Shown here: in pieces, positions 33,955 to 42,568 of the stretch
Layout: every line of letters starts with the position of its first letter
Position numbering within the stretch: the stretch's first letter is position 1
Source: Phaeoceros laevis
Lineage: Eukaryota > Anthocerotophyta > Anthocerotopsida > Notothyladales
DNA: 46,160 nucleotides
Assembly: GCA_049999765.1 (NCBI GenBank)
Contig: JBNGIQ010008888.1
Location: forward strand, 38,982 to 85,141
Reading direction: 5' to 3'
Made by a program: the position numbers and the translations under genes
The notes under the pieces: generated by a model
What the model was told of the DNA's origin: nothing
Database searches by the model: none
The model's input: the letters and a program-made list of their open reading frames with translations, nothing else

Positions 33955-34962
33955 ATGGCTGGCCATGTGGCAGGGGCGTTGCAAGGTCCCCCTGAGGATT
34001 CCTTGTCGTTCCTCAGGTCGAAGGGGCTAGACGAGGCTGCCATCGCCAAAATGCAGAGCAAGTGCGTTCGTCTGAGTGCGGCGAGTGTGACAGAAAGAGT
34101 GAGTCGGAATTGGGAGTTCCTGGAGAGCAGCATCGGTGTGCCCAAGAGGAAGCTGCCTGTGGTGCTTGCACGTTTCCCTCAGCTGCTTGTGCTAGGCAGA
34201 GACGAGAAGCTGCAACCGATGGTGGCCTGTCTGCTGGCACTGGGTGCGCAGCCCAGGCAGCTGGCTCGAGTTATCGAGCAGTTCCCACAGATAATGGGGC
34301 ACAGCGTGGACGAGAAGCTGTGCCCGTTGCTTGCATTTTTGCAGGGCCTCGGCGTGGCTCAGGACGCGCTGGTGAAGGTCATTCTGAGGTGCCCTCGGCT
34401 GACCAGTTACAGCATAGATAACAAAATGAGGCCTGCGGTGAGCTACCTGCACAGCCTTGGCGTCACCCTGGCCGACATGTCCAAGGTGATTAGTCATTGC
34501 CCGGCATTGCTGGGATGCAACCTGGACACCAGGATTCGGCCCACGGTGGCCTTCCTCCGGGAGGTTGTCGGTCTGAAGCCTGAGAATGTGCGGAAGCTGG
34601 CCACCCACTATCCCGAGATTCTCCTCAGGAGCCCAGCCAAGTTACTCAGGCCGGCAGTGGAGGTCTTGAGGCGTATGGGCTTCGATTCTGAGCAGGTGGC
34701 TGCCGTTGTCTCTGGCTTTCCGCCGGTGCTAGTGAAGAGCACCAGGAATTCTCTCCAGCCCAAACTAGACTTTCTGTTGAATCAGATGCATCGGCACCGG
34801 GTGGAAGTAGTAGACTATCCAGCCTACTTCGGCTATAGCTTACACAGAACCATTGCCCCTAGGTTCAGGCGGCTTCAGCAATTGTCAGTGGAGTGTAGTC
34901 TAGAGTCCATGCTCAACTGCAATCAAAAGAAATTTGCAGAGAAGTTTTGCTCTCCGATTTAA
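33955..34962 (+). CDS. mTERF domain protein, mTERF6 (PDE191)-like
   Basis: An intronless frame of 335 residues. It consists of tandem ~32-residue mTERF repeats, each with two helices and the usual proline and leucine positions: VLARFPQLLVLG, VIEQFPQIMGHSVDEKLCPL, VILRCPRLTSYSIDNKMRP, VISHCPALLGCNLDTRIRP, LATHYPEILLRSPAKLLRP and VVSGFPPVLVKSTRNSLQP. The ending (VVDYPAYFGYSLHRTIAPR ... CSLESMLNCNQKKF) is the conserved end of the Arabidopsis mTERF6 group (At4g38160). mTERFs are helical solenoids that bind organelle DNA or RNA; mTERF6 terminates plastid transcription and affects plastid tRNA-Ile maturation. The short N-terminus before the first repeat leaves little room for a transit peptide, so targeting is unproven. 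The frame is intact. Confidence 0.93.
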   Translation: MAGHVAGALQGPPEDSLSFLRSKGLDEAAIAKMQSKCVRLSAASVTERVSRNWEFLESSIGVPKRKLPVVLARFPQLLVLGRDEKLQPMVACLLALGAQPRQLARVIEQFPQIMGHSVDEKLCPLLAFLQGLGVAQDALVKVILRCPRLTSYSIDNKMRPAVSYLHSLGVTLADMSKVISHCPALLGCNLDTRIRPTVAFLREVVGLKPENVRKLATHYPEILLRSPAKLLRPAVEVLRRMGFDSEQVAAVVSGFPPVLVKSTRNSLQPKLDFLLNQMHRHRVEVVDYPAYFGYSLHRTIAPRFRRLQQLSVECSLESMLNCNQKKFAEKFCSPI

Positions 34963-35149
34963 CCATTGTCCATCCAGATTGCGGCATTCTAGCGCTGTTG
35001 CAGATGCACATTTCCAACGTCCGCGCAAGCTTGAATGAGATGGCTACCTTGCCATTCCGGGGTCCCCACTCTTGGGCAAAGTGTCGAGTGGATAAAATGA
35101 ACGATTCTCCGGAGCGTAAGGCTGCTACAGGCTTGCGGTAGTGTGGAGT

Positions 35150-35622
35150 CTCCAATGAGGGAAAGCATACTGCAGAATACATCTCAATGCTTGCTGGCTG
35201 TGCCCACCTGGGGATGATTCAAGAAGGTCTCAGTCTTCCCAGTATTATTGACAGGAAGGTATCTTTCTCACCAATCTGATTACGTATACACGCTTATCGA
35301 AGGAATGTGCCAGTATATGTGGCAGCTTCCGAAGACGGGGAGTGTGTTGACTTGGAGGGTGTTCTCAGCGTGTTTGACAGATTTTTTGAAAGGTTTGGAT
35401 GGGGGGAAAGCAGCTGGGGGTGAAATCTGTGCGGACTGTGGTAGCTTAGAGCATGCTCGCAATTTATGTGACATGATCCCCAACATGAGTTTTACAGCAC
35501 GGACGGCACTGTTTTCAGCTGATGCACAGGAGGGGATGGGTCAGAGAGCTTTAGAGCAGTATGCAGCAGTAAGGTCCGCCCCCTCCTCTTTTTTTAGCTG
35601 CTGCGAGAATCTTCGGGTGTAG
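35150..35622 (+). pseudogene. PPR gene fragment, degraded
   Basis: Parts of two or three PPR repeats survive in different frames. TAEYISMLAGCAHLGMIQEG lies near 35170-35230. CADCGSLEHARNLCDMIPN and AQEGMGQRALEQYAAVR lie near 35428-35575, matching the 'KCGSLEdAR..FD.mP' and 'YaqeGmGqeAL.ly..M' pattern. Stops and frame changes separate the parts, and no E or DYW domain follows. It lies downstream of and in line with the mTERF gene but is unrelated to it. Confidence 0.7.
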
Positions 35623-36269
35623 GTGTGAAAGGTTGTAAGCTTCTGAAGGCTGTGTTCTCTCCTGCTGTGGTAGAGATGTGTATGATGCGGGGAGAGTGTG
35701 TGAGGTAGATGTTGGATGAGGTTCGTAGTAGGATGTACGATTTTGCAATTCTGTTCGCTGGGGGTGCATGAAGCATGTAGGAGGGGTTATTGAGGCACGA
35801 AGAGTGGCAATCTGCGGAAAAAGTGTTGATATGGCTGCGTGGTGACGGTAGTAGCACTAAATGGGAGGAAGAGTTTCTTACCTGTTGGTGTTTGTTTTTG
35901 AATGGTCTTGCCTCTTGACCCCTGAAAAATGTTGCGCCAAGCGACACCTCCATTGGTCTACCTGTCCACACGTCCCTCCGTTCCCTTCGGTTGCACAGCA
36001 GGCAGACATGGAGCTGCAGACGCCGCAGCCGATGCTAGATGTGCTCCTTCTATGGGGGGTTTCTTGCCCTCGATCATGCGACACTATCAGACGAGGCTAC
36101 CGCTGCTCCGAAGGCGGGTAGCGGGAAACTGAATGAACAAGGATACACGCCATATCCAAGTTTCTAAGAACGAAGCTGGAGCTTTATCAAGTGCTCCATC
36201 TCCCGAACGCTCCTGTTCCTGACAACACAAGTTCCCATACACTAACCTTCTCCCACTCGGCCATTGCAA
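35623..36269. other. intergenic
   Basis: No recognisable gene. The frame ending near 36132 (through MGGFLPSIMRHYQTRLP) resembles nothing I know. The proximal part is the likely promoter of the PMEI-GH16 gene. Confidence 0.45.
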
Positions 36270-38592
36270 ATGGCTGTCAGGAAGCCAAACAGATTGGCCT
36301 TCCTCTACAAAGTACTCGGCCTCATAGCGATTCTATCCACCAGCGAACCATCTCCTCTGAACCATAGGAGGAATTCCTTTGTGCTGAAAGTCTCTGCAAA
36401 TTTCTTTGCCGACGACTACAGCAACTATATTCCTGCAACGCAGTCGTACACTTCTCCACAGAGATACTACCCCCAGATTTTGGCAGAGAGCGAGAGCAAT
36501 GCAAAAAAGGCGACTGCGATAAAGCTAACCAAATCCAGAATCAACGATGCACAAATTTATCTGGCTGAAGTATCAGAATCCCCCAACCTGATTGGAGACT
36601 GCCCCAAACAGTTGGATGCCGTCGATACAGGGCTCAGTCAGGCAGCCAGATCCATGGGCGAAGAGGGTGGGGAAGATGCTGCGGCGCGAGCGCTGGATGC
36701 TGTGGAGGCCATCTTAGATGATTGCATTGAGACGATGGCCAGAATCCAGACTCCAGCGAGTCGGGAGACCCGTGCCACTCTTCGCCAGGTAGCGCAACAG
36801 CAGCACATAATTCCCCATTTACAACCTAACCTCTGGCCGGAAATGGCAAGTGCTTCAATCTGCTCCCTCACATTGTCCCCCTTCATTCCTCCTGGAAGGT
36901 GGCCCGCAGCGTATCCAGCGCAGAGAAGTTCCTGGAGATCGCCAACCCAGGTGCGGGGCAGTCCGGGAGTGCGGATGACAAAAGCGAGGAAGGAGCTGGC
37001 ACGGATTCCTCGTCTGGCGACATTAACATTCCAGCGGAAGCCCAGCCAATCAAGAATTTGGTGGTGGACTTCTGCCCTAACCACGTCACGATCTCCGGCA
37101 GCACGGCCACTATCCGCCTTGACAAAGCTTGCGGTGCGAGCATTGAGTCGAGATCCTCCGCCTAAAAAGTTCCCAACCCCGTCCCCTCCTCAATCCCAGG
37201 CCCCTGACTTCCAGAGGCTTCTTGTGTCTGCTGCAGGCGGCAAATTCCATTCTCAAGAGCAATACTCCTCCGGTGTGTTCACCGCTGTGATGCGCACTCC
37301 AGTAAAGGCCACAGGAATCAGCAACAGCTTTTACGTGCGTAGCAATTGCGCCCTCTTGTTCCACACTTGCAAGCGTCTACTTGATTGATCAAAAGATGCC
37401 ACACTGCTCCCTGACGAATGAATTCCGTGCCCGCAGATCTCATCCAACGACCAGGCCAGCGACGTCATCAGCTTCGACTTCCTCGGCAACCACCCAAGCC
37501 GCATCGTCACCAACTACGCAGTGAGCGGCAACTCCGTAGGCAACCAGCAGGTCATCGTGGTCTCCTTCGACACCTCCGTCAAGTTCCACACCTACACCAT
37601 CAAATGGGACGCCGTCTCCATAGTGTGCGCATCCTCCTCTTCCCCTCCCGCAATTCCCAAACCCTAGCACACATCTGCCTTGAGGTGCTGCTGATGCCGA
37701 TATCCGGCTCTTGCAATTGCGCAGCTGGCTAGTGGACAACATAGTGCTCCGCAGCGTGAGCAAGGCGGAGGCCGGTGCAGCTTACCCAAGCAAGCCTGGG
37801 AGCATCTACGGCTACTCCTGGGACGCCTCCACTGTGGCCAACGGCGCCTACTCCGGCACTGTGGACTGGGCCACCGCCCCCTTCTCCATGTACTTCGACT
37901 CCCTCACCGTCATCTCCCCTCTGGCCCCGGGGACATGGCGCCTCCCAGCACACCCTGCCACCAGCTCCAACGTCCCCGTCCCGATGCGTCCCCTAGCCAT
38001 CGACTACTGCGCCAACAACGTGGTTGCGGCTGCATCCGAGCTCTCCATCGCCTACGATGCCTCTGGCTGTGGGGGCCGATTCCGCTCTCTGCAGCGCTAC
38101 GCCTCCGGGAGCTTCTCGGGCAATGTGCGCTGCGCCTCCGGCGACACCAGCGGGCTGTTGTCCAGCCTCTACCTGTCTTCCAAGGAGGGCAGCCGTACGC
38201 AAGACGAGATCGATTTCGAATGGCTTGGAAACAACAAGCAAGGCGTCCAAACTAACTTCTACGTGGACGGAGTCGGCGGGCACGAGGTCTGGGTCGATCT
38301 GGGGTTCGACTGCTCCCAAGCGGCACACACCTACACCGTGGCGTATACCGGCCAACAAATCCAGTGGCTGGTGGACAACAAGGTGGTGCGTACGGTCACC
38401 CAGGCGCAGCAGCAGGCCGCTAACCGGCCCTATCCGGTCAAGCCGGTGTTCTTCTACGCCTCCGTCTGGAACGCCTCCGGTGTCAACAACGGCGGATGGG
38501 CGGGCAAGTGGCACGGTAGGGACCTGCCTTTCGTCGTTCGCTACAACGACGTCACCATTCAAGGGCAACCCCTTCCAGCTGACGTTTCCTAG
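36270..38592 (+). CDS. secreted PMEI-like plus tandem GH16 domain protein (first GH16 lacks catalytic acids)
   Basis: Five exons, 36270-36788, 36899-37133, 37237-37334, 37437-37624 and 37725-38592, give 635 residues. Residues 8-27 are hydrophobic (LAFLYKVLGLIAILSTSEPS), a probable signal peptide. Residues ~75-190 look like the helical bundle of pectin methylesterase/invertase inhibitors (DCPKQLDAVDTGLSQAA, ALDAVEAILDDCIETM, TLRQVARSVSSAEKFL). GH16-1 spans ~226-410 and GH16-2 ~437-626. Each starts with a DFCPNHV / DYCANNV motif and ends with a VDN...V plus W-rich segment. GH16-2 has the intact motif DEIDFEWLG (507-515), with E508 and E512 expected as nucleophile and acid/base. In GH16-1 the aligned segment is DVISFDFLG (293-301), both glutamates being replaced by V and D, so it is probably non-catalytic. 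GH16 enzymes cut or transfer beta-glucans, including xyloglucan. The substrate here is unknown. Confidence 0.82.
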
Positions 38593-38942
38593 TCCAGTCG
38601 CGTTCTCCACAGGCACTAGATGTCCGGTGTGAAAACAAAGCAAAAAGGTCACACCACTAAGTGTGACTAGAACATTTTACAAAGGGTAGGACAGTTAAAC
38701 CGTATCGGAATATGGAAATGATTTTTTAAATGCATCTTTTTGTCTGCGTGGCAGGATGTCTCGCAAACTCTGGCTCACTCTATCTGGACTCTGGCTCTTT
38801 CAAGTAGTACACAAATTGCGTAACGGACCAGTCCACGAGCGAGCTGGTGATGGCTTCGGTGAGCTCTCCCCTAGTAAAAGCTGTCACACTAAGATGTCGT
38901 GCTCGTAGAATCTCCTCTCCGCCGATTGGCATGTCGTAATGG

Positions 38943-39612
38943 GAAAGCTTGGCTGGTCAATGCACTCTGTTGGGATTGCGCAGCTTGCCTATTTGTGGAG
39001 TGCCTGCATTGTCGTAGCCATCATATGTGGATTTTCGTGTAGAATTCCTCTGAGCTTCTGTCTTCGCAAAGGCATGATGAGGGTTTCGCGGTGCTAGCTG
39101 CCCCCTTCGTGGTAAGCACGTCACAGCTGGACGCATTACCCTTTTCACTCCCACTAGATTGGTCTATGCGTTGCTTCTGAAGAGAAGCCAGCGCTGAACG
39201 GAGCTCCGAAGTAGAAATGCTGGACTGTTGGTGTTGGCTTCTTATAGTTTTTCCAGCCTCTCCTTGCGTTCCAGTCTATCACATTCGGGTGTCCTCCTGT
39301 CCAGTCTATCACATTCGGGTGTCCTGCTTGGAGAATCACGTCTCTGCTAATTTGGATAGGAGAGCCTGGCTGGTCACTGCGTCCCGTTGGTGGTAATGCA
39401 GCTCGCAGGGTGATTTGTGTAGGCTTGTGATATCAGTTCTACTGTGCTTTGCCGTCATGTCTGCATTTTTGTGAAGACTGTGCCTGAGCTTGGTCCTAAC
39501 GAAAGCATGATGAGGGTTTTGCGGTTCTAGCTGCCACCTTTGAGGTAAGCAGGTCACTGCTGCATGCGGTTCTAGCTGCTACCTTTGTGGTAAGCAGGTC
39601 ACCGCTGCATGC
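38943..39612. repeat. degenerate ~200-base direct repeats with 45-base end duplication
   Basis: 38943-39133 and 39361-39563 share order and many bases: ggctggtca near the start, tgtctgca / gtgcctgca in the middle, then gcatgatgagggtttNgcgg, ctagctgcc and gtaagca at the end. The last ~45 bases are repeated again at 39566-39612. Confidence 0.7.
39271..39330. repeat. 30-base tandem repeat, two units
   Basis: 39271-39300 and 39301-39330 are identical over their first 25 bases (starting ccagtctatcacattcgg). Confidence 0.9.
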
Positions 39613-39858
39613 GGTGCTCCCGTTGGCCTGCAATTATGTTGGTTTATGCTTTGCTTCAGCTTATTGGAAATCCTGCCGTTTTTCAGTGGAGCTGGTACAT
39701 CGGATTGCTCTACTACCGTCTATGTTTCCTCATCCCTTCTTGTGTTATAGTGCTACTCCAAGCTTATCTTGAGTAGTTTCTTGGATTCCAGATTCACTGC
39801 AACTTGGCTGTTGCTATCCTCGGTTGTTGCTGACTTCGTTTCGTTTGGCTTGCACCAG

Positions 39859-40575
39859 GTGCTCGTCTGCCCTGTCCTCCTGCTGCTTGCCGGCACGTTG
39901 CTAGTCCAGGCAGTTGATCCCTCACCGAAGCCATGGCCAGAACAGTTTCACGCTCAGCTTGTCCGGAACGGCACTGGGACACTTGCTGTTATCGATTTGT
40001 GGTACGACTGGCCGAATGGGAGAAACTTCAACATCATCCAGGCTCAACTTGGAAACCTACTTTATGACCTGGAGTGGACAAATGGCACCTCCTTCTACTA
40101 CGATCTGGCTGCCAAGTCCTGCAAGGTGATTACATTCGCTGTTGGGATATTAAGGCCTGACTGGCTGGACAACGCCCACTACCTTGGCGTGCAACAGGTC
40201 GGAAGTTTTAAGTGCAATGTGTGGGAGAAAGCGGACTTCATAACCTACTACGAGGATGTTGAGACACAAAGACCAGTCCTTTGGAGATTCTACACGGGTA
40301 CGTGCACTTCCTGCACCTGATCTGCACTAGATTCTGCATAGAATGCTCCATAACAGTAAGCTGTTTGTGTAGGCCGTGAAATTCATGTAATCACATTTGA
40401 AGTGGGACGAGTGTTGAAGGACGAGGGCTGGCAAGCACCTTCGTATTGTTTCCTTGATGAAAAGCAGAGAACCCAGGGCACCGTGCTTGAATCCTTCATG
40501 GAGGAGAGCACGGGGATGGATTTGTTAGACGCTTCGTTGCATCCATGGAGAAGAGGTTTAAGCTTATCAGGTTGA
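39859..40575 (+). CDS. secreted At4g14100-like protein (start exon missing)
   Basis: Two exons recognised, 39859-40297 and 40373-40575, joined in frame (donor ACGG|GTACG, acceptor TGTGTAG). The second exon ends with TGA at 40573. Features match the conserved plant protein family typified by At4g14100: [100 protein letters not shown] and [10 protein letters not shown] hydrophobic start ([18 protein letters not shown]) is part of a signal peptide. Two N-glycosylation sites (NGT) are visible. The biochemical function is unknown; an old database label as a glycosyl transferase is unsupported by any motif I can see. No Met precedes the hydrophobic stretch in this frame, so the initiator lies in an unplaced upstream exon. 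Confidence 0.85.
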
Positions 40576-41113
40576 CTCCGATTTTAAGCGACAAGCAGAG
40601 AAAGCAGGTTGCTACGGACACCAGCTGCACGATGTTGCAAAAAATCAAGTACTTGCCCAGCGGGCAAAACTGTCAATCAGAAGCTATCGTTTTGAAGAAA
40701 TGCAAAATGCACCTTGCTTTGTGGTTGGTTGTCTAAGAATTGTTAGATAATAAGCTAGCGCTATCCATGGTCGTAGGAGTCTTTGAGGTATTTGCACCAT
40801 CCTCATTGGATTTCCAATTAGTCTAGGTTCCTTGAAACAGAAGATTAGAGCAAGTTGAGTACACAGTTCTTCACGAATTCCTCTTGCATACGACTTCTTT
40901 GACAGCAATGCTACAGTCGAAGGGAGCTCCCTCCTACCGACGGCAACTGGGACACTTTTTCTCATCACTAAGATGTTTTTTGCACTCACTGAGTCTTATC
41001 TACCTGCGGCCTTCATTTCTTCCAATTCCACCCGGGCTGCCGCTACTCATATCGCACGAACAACTGGGGCTTGGGCCTGGATATACTTGAATGAGATACG
41101 TATGTCAAACATG
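40576..41113. other. intergenic
   Basis: 3' flank of the preceding gene. No gene recognised. Confidence 0.5.
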
Positions 41114-42135
41114 CTATTCCTCATGAGCTTGGTCCTGACACAGACTCGATGCTGTCCGGAACATAGGTGCTGCTTCACCATGTGCAGTCATTTGAACAGG
41201 GCAATTTCGCCCTCCTGCAGTTCTCTCTTTACGACTCCTGAATACAGCTGCCTCCCATCCTGAACAGCACCAGCATTTGCTCAAGCCTCCAGGAGGCAAG
41301 CGAACGTGAACTCTGTATAAGCTCCTGGGGTCCGAGCCCGTGCCCAACATACCCATTTATCATGGTATTCCATGTTGGCGCACTCCCGGAATGCAGCTGC
41401 CTACTCTGCGGTACAGAACCAGCACTTGTACCAGCCTTCAGGAAAATCAGGCCTTCGGGACTTCAGAACCAGTACTTGAACCAGCAATTTTGCCAGCCTT
41501 AAGCAAAATCTTCATTCGTACATACAACGGAAGCACCTGGGGGTCGAGCCTGTGCCCAGCACACTAACGTTCCATGTTACTACATCCCTTGTGAACAAAC
41601 TGTCAAACGCTTTTCGTGCAACTTCCAACTCCCCACATTTTGCAAACTTCAACACTGCTTCTTGAAATCAGGCCTTCCTGCTTCATCCTTACAATGCAAG
41701 CACCTGGGGATCCAGCCTGTCTGTATGTGTACCCATCTCGAGAACCTCCCTGGTGGATTTTGGTAATGTAAAACGTGCAACTTCGAACTCCCCACATTTT
41801 GCATACATGACCACCGGGCAAGTGGCAAACAAGATTCTACAGCTGAAATCCGGTCTCCAACAAATCAGCGGACACCTGCCTCCAGATTGCACATCTTCTG
41901 CTCTCCCACAAGGAGGAAAGAACTCCATGTTATTGCATCCTTTGTGACCAGACTGTCAAACAGCTTGTATGCATCTTCCACCTGGCCACACTCTGCATAC
42001 ACATATACGAGACAGGTGCCCAATACTGCGTCACCTCCGAGTATGCCTCTTTTTCACAATCCTTTGAATGCAGGCATCTGCCCTGCTGTGGAGCTCCAAC
42101 ACTTGCACTCCCACGCTGTTACAAGGCAATCATAT
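41114..42135 (-). pseudogene. degraded PPR gene related to, and divergent from, the gene at 42569
   Basis: Read on the minus strand the region gives PPR blocks broken by stops and frame changes. GTCLVYVYAECGQVEDAYKL and FDSLVTKDAITW lie near 42015-41945, GRAEDVQSGG near 41905, MYAKCGEFEVARF near 41805, and HGLGPQ-like pieces near 41330. These match segments of the intact gene at 42569-44926 (GTCLVNMYAKCGKLEDARKL, FDSLATRDAVTW, SRAEDVQSGR) at both base and protein level. The order differs from the intact gene, so it is a rearranged or longer relative. It points away from the intact gene, forming an inverted pair. Confidence 0.82.
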
Positions 42136-42199
42136 GTATTATAGTCTGATAATGTTGAATATTCGTGCTCTACAATATTGACTTGACATCACACCCGAC

Positions 42200-42320
42200 C
42201 CGACCCCCCCGGCAAGCAACCTGACCCAGCCGTTGTGGCTCCGTGCGAGGGCACTTTTCGGTTTCGAACCCAGGAGGGCCAGGAGTCCCAGGACCTATCG
42301 GCCACACCACTTCCCTGGAG
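42200..42320 (-). mobile_element. possible tRNA-derived SINE relic
   Basis: On the minus strand GGTTCGAAACC (42270-42260) is a perfect RNA polymerase III B box. TGGCCGATAGG, an A-box-like sequence, lies 34 bases upstream (42304-42294). The distance is as expected for a tRNA promoter, but the sequence does not fold into a proper tRNA that I can see, so a SINE or tRNA relic is likelier than a tRNA gene. Confidence 0.4.
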
Positions 42321-42568
42321 ATCTAGCGGCACCGACTCTGTTAGTCTAATGTGTGTTTATTAAGAGGCCAGCAGTGGGGAAATCAAGGGCGACAGCCGCG
42401 ACGGAGGCTACCGCTCATGCTCCACCGGCGATGGCGCGCACCACTAACGCGATGCAGCATCAATACTTTTGGATGCCAAACCGCTGAAAAACGTGGGCAT
42501 GCCCGCTGGACTGCTACTGCTGAAAAATCCTGCAATTGCTCCATCTACAATTGCGCACCACCAACGAA

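Larger units (their letters stand above)
38593..39858. other. intergenic with two ~200-base degenerate repeats; possible first exon of next gene
   Basis: No complete gene. The start codon of the At4g14100-like gene should lie in an upstream exon within this stretch, but I cannot place it. The repeated cttNgNggtaagca motif looks like a splice donor, though it is also part of the repeat. Confidence 0.4.

Noticed and set aside
37993-38652. 220-codon minus-strand frame opposite GH16-2
   Set aside because: Antisense shadow of GC-rich GH16 coding sequence; no own motif.
42200-42320. A functional tRNA gene
   Set aside because: A and B boxes are present, but I could not pair an acceptor stem or a proper anticodon arm.
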